Notes under the pieces: generated by a model
The model's input: the letters and a program-made list of their open reading frames with translations, nothing else
Database searches by the model: none
What the model was told of the DNA's origin: nothing
Program-made: the position numbers and the translations under genes
Assembly: GCA_026388915.1 (NCBI GenBank)
Contig: JAPLIW010000309.1
Coordinates: 1-19,728, forward strand
Origin: Deltaproteobacteria bacterium
GTDB lineage: Bacteria > Desulfobacterota > SM23-61
Direction of reading: 5' to 3'
Length of the DNA: 19,728 bases
In this document: positions 14,050-19,728 of the stretch, one piece after another
Numbering within the stretch: position 1 is the stretch's first letter
Layout of the letters: every line of letters starts with the position of its first letter

Positions 14050-15078
14050 ATGACGAAGAGAATCAATTCAGATTCAAGGGGTGTTGCCCTGGTCATGGTC
14101 CTGTGGGTCGTCACCATCCTCTCGGTGGTGGTCCTGGAGTTCTGCTACGCCATGAGGACCGAGGTCAACATCACCCGGAATTATCAGGAGGAACTCCAGC
14201 TCTACGCCGCCGCCCAGGGGAGCGCCCAGCGGGCCATTGCCGAACTCATCCTCAAGCACGACCCCCGGATGCAGCAGCTGCGGAAGACGGCCAAGGAAGG
14301 AGAGATCCCGCCGGAAAGCAGGGAGTGGGTGACCGACGGAAGGGAATACCGTTTCCCCTTTGAGGGCGCGGAAGGAGTGGTGCGGGCCTTGGGGGAGGCG
14401 GGCAAGGTTAACCTCAACCGGGTTTCCGACGCGGTGCTCCGCAAAATCATGACCGCCCTGGGCCTTGAGGGGGAGGCCCGGGATATTGTCGTGGATTCCA
14501 TCCTGGACTGGAGGGATCCGGATGATTTTATCCGGGTCAACGGGGCGGAGAATGAATACTACCAGTCCCTGAAAGAGCCCTACGACTGCAAGAATGGAAA
14601 CTTCGATTCCGTGGAAGAACTCCTGCTGGTTCGCGGGATCACCCCCGAGTTGTTCTACGGGAAGAAGATCAAGAAAATGGAAGGGGAGGCGGGCAGGGGA
14701 GAAACGGTGGCGCTGAAGGACCTTTTTTCCATCTATGCCTCCGGGGAGCAGATCGACATCAACAGCGCCAGCCTCCCGGCGCTGCGGGTTGTCCTGGGGC
14801 TGCCCCTGGAGGTCTGCCGCCTGATCCTAAAGGCCCGGGGAGAAAAAGGCTTTCAAAATATTCAAGACCTCCTGCAAAGGGTACCCGAAATCGCGCCCTT
14901 CCTGACCGAGGTTCAACGGTTGATCCTGTTCGGGGTGGTGAACCCCTATTACACCGTGGAAGCCCGGGGGAAAAGCAAGGGAGGGAGTTCGGTACGGGGC
15001 ATCCGGATGGTGGTCAAGGTGGACTCCAGGGAAAAAGACGGGTATAAAATCGTGCAGTGGTTGGATTCTTTTCTGTAA
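14050..15078 (+). CDS. gspK: Minor pseudopilin GspK
   Basis: A 342-residue large minor pseudopilin that caps the pseudopilus tip with I and J. From ATG 14050 the leader is MTKRINSDSRG, cut after Gly11 before VALVMVLWVVTILSVVVLEF. GspK has no Glu at +5, as here. Two helical SAM-like parts follow, marked by VNLNRVSDAVLRKIMTALGL and IDINSASLPALRVVLGLP, with DPDDFIRVNGAENEYYQSL between them as in the T2SSK family. Starts at 14026 and 13960 are also open; the latter would translate the inverted repeat. None has a strong ribosome binding site, so the exact start is uncertain. Loss of overlap with gspJ is due to the inserted repeat. Confidence 0.88.
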   Translation: MTKRINSDSRGVALVMVLWVVTILSVVVLEFCYAMRTEVNITRNYQEELQLYAAAQGSAQRAIAELILKHDPRMQQLRKTAKEGEIPPESREWVTDGREYRFPFEGAEGVVRALGEAGKVNLNRVSDAVLRKIMTALGLEGEARDIVVDSILDWRDPDDFIRVNGAENEYYQSLKEPYDCKNGNFDSVEELLLVRGITPELFYGKKIKKMEGEAGRGETVALKDLFSIYASGEQIDINSASLPALRVVLGLPLEVCRLILKARGEKGFQNIQDLLQRVPEIAPFLTEVQRLILFGVVNPYYTVEARGKSKGGSSVRGIRMVVKVDSREKDGYKIVQWLDSFL

Positions 15079-15142
15079 GACCGGGGAAATTGGGGTGGTA
15101 AATTCATGAATCTGGCACACAAATTGCAAAAAGATTAGGTTT

Positions 15143-16567
15143 ATGCCCTTATTTCACTCCAGCTTGGGAATCGACTTTAAAACCAATCACTTAATCCTCA
15201 GCCTCCTCCGGAAGTCCTTCCGGAAGATCCGTCTGGTGGATTACCGGGTCTATCCTCTTTGGACGGAAGGCCAGCGGGAAGTCCAGGAAGCCCAGTGGAT
15301 CAGCCTGATTAGCACCTTTATCTCCAAGAATGAGATCAGTAAGGATACGGTCTCCGTCTCCATCCCCCGGGAAAAGACCCTGGTTCGCTTCCTCCGGTTG
15401 CCCATGGCCACCAAGGAGAATCTGCGCAAAGTCCTGGAATACGAAGCCCCCAAGCTGACCCCCTTCGACAAAGAGGATTTTTGGTTCGATTTCCAGGTAT
15501 TGAAAGAAGAGGCCGAGTGGATCTACCTGGTCGCCGTCTTTATGAAAAAAGAGGAGTTGAGCCCCTACCTAGGCCTACTGAAAAAGATAGGTATCCAGCC
15601 CATTTCCATTCAGATTCCGGCCGTGTCCGCCCTCAACCTTTTCTTCTACCATAAGGGCGAGAAGGAAAACGAGATCTCCGTCCTCCTGGATGTGAATGAT
15701 CCGTTTTTTGAGATGAACATCCTGGAAGGAAGGGAGTGGAAAGACAGTTTCCACCTGCCCCTGCCGGCGCAGGAAAAGGAAGAACGGATCCTCCATGCCT
15801 TCAAACGGGGGAATGTAAAGGATCCTTCCCTTTCCCGGGCCATGTTTTTTGTGTACGGGCTGGACGCCACGGAAAAAGCCCTCCCCAGCTTTCAAGAGAC
15901 CGAGGGGATGAAAGGGGTGAATTCTCCCCCCGTGGGGCGAATCGGAGTGGGCGCGGACGAGTCCCTTCCCGACTACATCTACCCGTCCATCGGCCTACCC
16001 CTGACCGGTTTGACCGACACCCGCTTCAGGCTGAATCTCCTCCCTCCGGAGTTGCGCATGAAAGTCTGGGACTACCGAAAGCCCGTTTTCCTGGTTCTTC
16101 TCTGTCTGGCGGTGATCCTGGGACTCTTCTGGGGCGGGGGCGTGTACAGCCGCTACCAGAGCGAGCTTGAAAGCCTCCGGGCCGAGGTCAAGAAGCGAAA
16201 GCCGGAAGTGGAGGCCGTGGAAAAGCTCCAGAAACAGAGGGCCGAGCTGACCTCGGAGATGGCGGAATTCGAAAAAATGACTCGCGGGGCGGTGAGCAAA
16301 GTGCAAATTTTGAAGGAGCTGACCGAGGTTCTTCCATCTTCGGTCTGGATCTGGCAGCAAAAGTTCGCCGGCCGCGAAATCGAGATCAGTGGGTTTGCCG
16401 ACTCGGCTTCCGAGCTCATCTCCCTCCTGGATAAATCGCCGCTCTTCGAAAAAGTGGAATTCCTGGCGCCGGTCACCAAGGAACGGGAAAGAAGGATCGG
16501 AGTGGACAAGGAGAGGGAGCGTTTCAAAATCAAGATGCGACTGGAAGGGGTGGGAGGGACGCCATGA
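15143..16567 (+). CDS. gspL: T2SS assembly platform protein GspL
   Basis: A 474-residue bitopic inner-membrane protein. Residues 1-295 form a cytoplasmic actin-like (PilM-like) domain that binds GspE, starting LGIDFKTNHLILSLL with SIPREKTLVRFLRLP near 73-87. RFRLNLLPPELR (294-305) leads into one membrane span at about 314-333. A predicted coiled coil (338-380, SELESLRAEVKKRKPEVEAV) and a PilN-like ferredoxin-fold domain (385-474) lie in the periplasm. ATG 15143 has AGG nearby. It overlaps gspM by 4 bases. The order L-M-C mirrors pilM-N-O-P of type IV pili, but the pseudopilin set shows that this is T2SS. Confidence 0.88.
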   Translation: MPLFHSSLGIDFKTNHLILSLLRKSFRKIRLVDYRVYPLWTEGQREVQEAQWISLISTFISKNEISKDTVSVSIPREKTLVRFLRLPMATKENLRKVLEYEAPKLTPFDKEDFWFDFQVLKEEAEWIYLVAVFMKKEELSPYLGLLKKIGIQPISIQIPAVSALNLFFYHKGEKENEISVLLDVNDPFFEMNILEGREWKDSFHLPLPAQEKEERILHAFKRGNVKDPSLSRAMFFVYGLDATEKALPSFQETEGMKGVNSPPVGRIGVGADESLPDYIYPSIGLPLTGLTDTRFRLNLLPPELRMKVWDYRKPVFLVLLCLAVILGLFWGGGVYSRYQSELESLRAEVKKRKPEVEAVEKLQKQRAELTSEMAEFEKMTRGAVSKVQILKELTEVLPSSVWIWQQKFAGREIEISGFADSASELISLLDKSPLFEKVEFLAPVTKERERRIGVDKERERFKIKMRLEGVGGTP

Positions 16568-17181
16568 ACTTGTCCTTTCTGACCAAGGCCAGCATTTCCA
16601 AGAGGAAGTTTCTCTGGATCTTCATCGCCGTCGCCGTGGCGCTGGGCGTTTATACGCTGTTGATCGTTCCCCTGGTGGAGGCCAAGAAAAAAGCGGACCA
16701 GGAGATTGCCCTGACCCAGCGTCTGCTCCAGAAATACGTTGAGGTTCTGCAGAACCGGAAAACGGTGGAGGAAGGCCTCGATCGGATCCTGAAACAGGGG
16801 GAAGAGATCCAGAAGCGGCTTCTGGTCGGCGAGACTCCCCAACTGGGGGCCGCCAATCTCCAGGATATGGTGAAACGCCTGGCGGAAAAAAACAGCCTGG
16901 CCATCCGTAGTTTCCGGAGTCTAGACCCCAAGGAAGCGGGATCCTTTCGGCGGATTTCGGTCCAGATCGAGTTCAACCCCATGAGCAGCATGCAAGGCTT
17001 GGCCCAGTTCCTCTATGAGGTCGAACACCAGGAAAAAAAGATCACCATCAGCGAGATGGACCTTCTGGTCTTCAACCCCCGCATGCCCAACACCATCCAG
17101 GGAAACATGATCATCTCCGCTTACATGAAGGGGAACAAGGGGAAGGAAAGGGAAAAAGAGAAGGGGAGAGAAAAGCCATGA
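16564..17181 (+). CDS. gspM: T2SS assembly platform protein GspM (PilO-like)
   Basis: A 205-residue inner-membrane protein that pairs with GspL and stabilises it. There is one N-terminal span at about 15-36 (FLWIFIAVAVALGVYTLLIV), then a coiled coil with EAKKKADQEIALTQRLLQ, then a ferredoxin-like domain (QDMVKRLAEKNSLAIRSF to EMDLLVFNPR). The basic, charged tail GNKGKEREKEKGREKP is unusual and probably disordered. It overlaps gspL and the following gene by 4 bases each. It resembles PilO as much as GspM, but position and partners favour GspM. Confidence 0.82.
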   Translation: MNLSFLTKASISKRKFLWIFIAVAVALGVYTLLIVPLVEAKKKADQEIALTQRLLQKYVEVLQNRKTVEEGLDRILKQGEEIQKRLLVGETPQLGAANLQDMVKRLAEKNSLAIRSFRSLDPKEAGSFRRISVQIEFNPMSSMQGLAQFLYEVEHQEKKITISEMDLLVFNPRMPNTIQGNMIISAYMKGNKGKEREKEKGREKP

Positions 17182-18014
17182 CGGGTCGGTACGGAGTCCT
17201 GAGCATCCTTCTTTTTTTCATCGTGCTCATTCTGGGCTATGAGAATTATGCGATCTGGTCATCCTCCGCCCCGCTGGTCGCGAAAAAGGAGGGGGCCAGA
17301 AGGGTAGAGGGGAAGGCTGAACCCCCTTCCGGAGCGGCCCTGCCCGAAGAACCGGCCGCCCGGGATGCGGTCAACGTCATCGCCGAGAAGAATATCTTCA
17401 ACCCGGAGCGAAAGGAATTCTCCAGTCAGGCCGCCGCGTCCATGGCCAAGCCCGTCTCCCGGCCCCAGATTACTCTTTCCGGGGTGGTAATGGCCGGAGA
17501 CTACCAGGTTGCCACGATCGTCAACCCGGGACGACCGCTGTACAAGGGGGAGAGGGAGACCAAGGTCATAAAAGTTGGAGAGATGGTCGGGGAGTACAAA
17601 CTGACGAAGATCATGCCGGACCGGATCGTCATGGAGGGAGGCGAGGATTCCTTCGAAGTCCTGCTCTACGATCCCCGGTCGCCCAAAAGGAGGGTGGAAA
17701 TGAGGACCCCCTCGGTACCGGTCACGGTCACTTCCCCGAGCCAACCGGTTCCGACTCCAACAGGGCCCCCTCCGGTCGTCGCTCCCTCTCCCGGAGCGCC
17801 GACCTCACCCGCACCCCGGTCGGTGACCCCGATCCCCATGCCCCGGCCGGTGACGCCGACCCCCATGCCCGTTCCCCGGGCGTCGGGGGCAGTGCCTGAG
17901 GGAGCCTATCAAGCCCCGGGTTCGCCCACCTCCCCCACCACTCCGCCTTCCGTCCCCGACCCCGGGTTGTGGAGGGGAAGAAGGCCCATAAACCCGGGCG
18001 GGCCCCCAGGGTAA
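17178..18014 (+). CDS. gspC: GspC-like inner-membrane protein with proline-rich tail
   Basis: A 278-residue protein with one N-terminal span (about 7-23). A linker and then the HR-type domain follow (about 67-163): VIAEKNIFNPERKE, ITLSGVVMAGDYQVATI, VIKVGEMVGEYKLTKI and PDRIVMEGG. This domain in GspC contacts the N0 domain of the secretin. Instead of the PDZ or coiled-coil end of classical GspC there is a tail of about 100 residues (178-278) rich in Pro, Thr and Ser, with repeats such as TPIPMPRP and TPTPMPVP. It starts within the gspM stop (ATGA overlap) and lies 13 bases before gspD. A PilP-like name would also be defensible; the link to the secretin is inferred from the family and position. 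Confidence 0.78.
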   Translation: MTGRYGVLSILLFFIVLILGYENYAIWSSSAPLVAKKEGARRVEGKAEPPSGAALPEEPAARDAVNVIAEKNIFNPERKEFSSQAAASMAKPVSRPQITLSGVVMAGDYQVATIVNPGRPLYKGERETKVIKVGEMVGEYKLTKIMPDRIVMEGGEDSFEVLLYDPRSPKRRVEMRTPSVPVTVTSPSQPVPTPTGPPPVVAPSPGAPTSPAPRSVTPIPMPRPVTPTPMPVPRASGAVPEGAYQAPGSPTSPTTPPSVPDPGLWRGRRPINPGGPPG

Positions 18015-18027
18015 GGAAGGAAAGAAC

Positions 18028-19728
18028 ATGCTCAAAAGGAGTCCATTGGGGATGAAAGCTGCAAGATGGGTTTCCCTTTTACTCATGACTCTTCTGCTCA
18101 CGGCGGGGACGATCCACTGCGCCGGGTCCCAGTCCCAGGTGGCCAAGGAAAGCCCGGCCGTAACGGTTTCACAGGAAATCGCCGAAATGAGCAAGGAAAG
18201 TTCCCGAGAGGCCTACCCCCCAGCGCAGAAAGAGACCCCGCGGGAGGTTTCCCAGGAGCCGGCCCAGGAGGTTCCCCGGCAAGCACGTGCGGTAACTCCT
18301 TCAGAACCCCCCAGACCCCTGAGACCTCCCGTTCAGGAGGAGACCATTGCTCAAAGAGTGGAAAAGGTGCCCGAACCGCCCCGCCGGGTCCCATTGCCCG
18401 CGGTTCCTCCCTCCGTTTCCGCTCCTCCGCCGGTCCCCTCCGCCCCTATGACTCCGGCCCCTCCAGCCCCCGGGGCTCCCCGGCCGGTGGATCCCGCCCG
18501 GAGTTCGAGGTTCGTGCTGAATTTCGACAACGCGGACATCTACGAGGTCATCCGGGTGATGGCCGAGATGATGAACATCAACTACATTATCGACCCGAGG
18601 GTTAAAGGAGTGGTCAACATCCGCACCTCCGGACAGATCTCGCAGAAGGATATTTTCCCCGTCTTCCAGACGATCCTTAAAATGAACGGCGCCACGGCCG
18701 TCCCGAAGGGGGTCATCTATGAAATCGTCCCCTTCGGAGATGCCAAGAAGCTCTTTGCCCGGCCCACGGCGGGAAGAGATGCGGGCCGGACCCTGGATGA
18801 GGAAAAATACACCATCCAAATCATTACCCTGAAGTTCATCCCGGCGACGGAAGTGTCCAAGATGATCAAGCCTTTCCTTTCCGACGGCGCGGACATCGTT
18901 GAGTACCCCCAGAAAAACCTCCTCATTGTGGGGGATATGGCTTCCAACATTCGGAAGTCCCTGGACATCATCGAGCTCTTCGACGAGGATATCTTCTCTG
19001 AAATGCGGGTCCGGATTTACCCCATCCACAATGCCGATGTGAACGAAGTGGCCAAGGAGATGGAAAGGATCTTCTCTTCCCTGGAGGTTTCCCTGAAATC
19101 CGGCCGGGGAGTGGGCATTACCTTCACCCCCATTGTCCGGATTAACTCGCTCCTGGCGGTCAGCTCGATCCCCGGAATTTTCGATAAAGTGGAACGGTGG
19201 GTAAAAGATCTGGACCGGATTCCGGGGGAGGGAACCCAATTAAGTGTCTTCGTATATTACGTCCAGAATGGAAAAGCCAAGGACATGGCGGATGTGCTGA
19301 AGCAGGTCTATGCCCCGGTCAAAGGGGCGAAGGCGGAGGGAAAGGAAAGGGCGATCACCCCCGCCCCCGGCGGGGCAGCCCCGACGACTCCGAGTCCCCG
19401 GGGAGTCAGGCCCAGCACGACGACGCCCGCTGCTCCCGCTGCTCCCGCTGCCGCCAGGGAGGAAGGCGGGGCGGTTCCCGAGGGGGACATCAACATCGTG
19501 GTGGATGAAACGACGAACGCTCTCATCATCCGGGCTTTTCACCGGGATTACAAGGCCATCCTGGAGACGATCAAGAAGCTGGACATCTACCCCAAGCAGG
19601 TGCTGATCGAAGTCCTCCTGGCCGAAGTCACCTTAAATGACGATACCAGGTACGGCCTCGAGTTTTCCACCTTCACCGACTCCTTCACCCGAAGTGGGCG
19701 GACCTATAACTACACCGTGGGCATGGGG
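18028..19728 (+). CDS. gspD: Outer-membrane secretin GspD (N-terminal part)
   Basis: The first 567 codons are present and the frame is open to the window edge. ATG 18028 has AAGGAAGG 7 bases upstream. A signal peptide covers about 1-31 (SLLLMTLLLTAGTIHC); the residue before the Cys is His, so it is not a standard lipobox. Residues about 48-160 are Pro/Ala/Glu-rich and look disordered. N0 begins at 162 (FVLNFDNADIYEVIRVMAEM). N1 is near 262 (YTIQIITLKFIPATEV), N2 near 325 (MRVRIYPIHNADVNEV) and N3 near 402, interrupted by an Ala/Pro/Thr loop at about 428-485. The secretin core begins at about 522 (KQVLIEVLLAEV). It forms the ring through which folded proteins exit. The remainder, including the membrane barrel, is outside the window. 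Confidence 0.93.
   Translation, partial: MLKRSPLGMKAARWVSLLLMTLLLTAGTIHCAGSQSQVAKESPAVTVSQEIAEMSKESSREAYPPAQKETPREVSQEPAQEVPRQARAVTPSEPPRPLRPPVQEETIAQRVEKVPEPPRRVPLPAVPPSVSAPPPVPSAPMTPAPPAPGAPRPVDPARSSRFVLNFDNADIYEVIRVMAEMMNINYIIDPRVKGVVNIRTSGQISQKDIFPVFQTILKMNGATAVPKGVIYEIVPFGDAKKLFARPTAGRDAGRTLDEEKYTIQIITLKFIPATEVSKMIKPFLSDGADIVEYPQKNLLIVGDMASNIRKSLDIIELFDEDIFSEMRVRIYPIHNADVNEVAKEMERIFSSLEVSLKSGRGVGITFTPIVRINSLLAVSSIPGIFDKVERWVKDLDRIPGEGTQLSVFVYYVQNGKAKDMADVLKQVYAPVKGAKAEGKERAITPAPGGAAPTTPSPRGVRPSTTTPAAPAAPAAAREEGGAVPEGDINIVVDETTNALIIRAFHRDYKAILETIKKLDIYPKQVLIEVLLAEVTLNDDTRYGLEFSTFTDSFTRSGRTYNYTVGMG

Noticed and set aside
18066..18605. 179-residue plus-strand frame over the start of gspD
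   Set aside because: It is out of frame with gspD and covers its Pro-rich segment; the true frame from 18028 has a signal peptide and the N0 domain and continues to the edge.
8147..19728. Type IV pilus operon
   Set aside because: No pilT, pilQ or pilA-type genes are present; GspG has the T2SS C-terminal calcium-loop signature and H, I, J and K minor pseudopilins are all present.

Overview
The window is GC-rich bacterial DNA. It carries an accessory-looking left half (1 to about 8000) and a type II secretion system (T2SS) operon in the right half (about 8000 to 19728, running off the edge). The T2SS layout, the syntroph-like mix of an acyl-CoA ligase and an AcuC-type deacetylase, and the many dispersed non-coding repeats suggest a Desulfobacterota/'Deltaproteobacteria'-type genome, perhaps Syntrophales-like. 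That placement is inference from gene content; no taxonomic marker is present.

Left half: the tail of an unidentified gene (1-149); a long-chain acyl-CoA ligase (489-2132) lying between two direct copies of a roughly 305 bp fold-back, MITE-like element with about 20 bp terminal inverted repeats (157-462 and 2250-2553); a small two-CxxC protein (2610-2861); an Ogt-type O6-methylguanine-DNA methyltransferase (3023-3586); a repeat-filled gap; a SagB-type nitroreductase on the minus strand (3967-4683); a gap holding a shorter, diverged relative of the MITE (about 4813-4963); an AcuC/class-I-HDAC-like deacetylase (5248-6459); a G-rich plus 7-bp tandem repeat (6458-6533); and an MFS transporter on the minus strand (6597-7796).

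Right half: gspE, gspF, then a 715 bp gap, then gspG-H-I-J, a 180 bp gap with an inverted repeat, then gspK-L-M, a GspC-like gene and the first 567 codons of gspD. GspE (ATPase) and GspF (platform) form the inner-membrane motor. GspG is the major pseudopilin, with H, I, J and K as minor pseudopilins. L, M and the GspC-like protein form the inner-membrane assembly platform and the periplasmic link to the GspD secretin in the outer membrane. Most G-H-I-J and L-M-C junctions overlap by 4 to 17 bases, which implies translational coupling. The two gaps are filled by repeats: an IS200-type transposase relic with intact end hairpins plus a cgcagag repeat pair between gspF and gspG, and a long imperfect inverted repeat between gspJ and gspK.

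The items most worth a second look are the MITE family (two full copies bracketing one gene, plus a shorter relative), the decayed IS200 element inside the secretion operon with a hairpin that would hide its own ribosome binding site, and the long proline-rich tracts on both the GspC-like protein (which has no PDZ domain) and the N-terminus of GspD. I saw no RNA gene, CRISPR array or complete novel defence or biosynthetic system.
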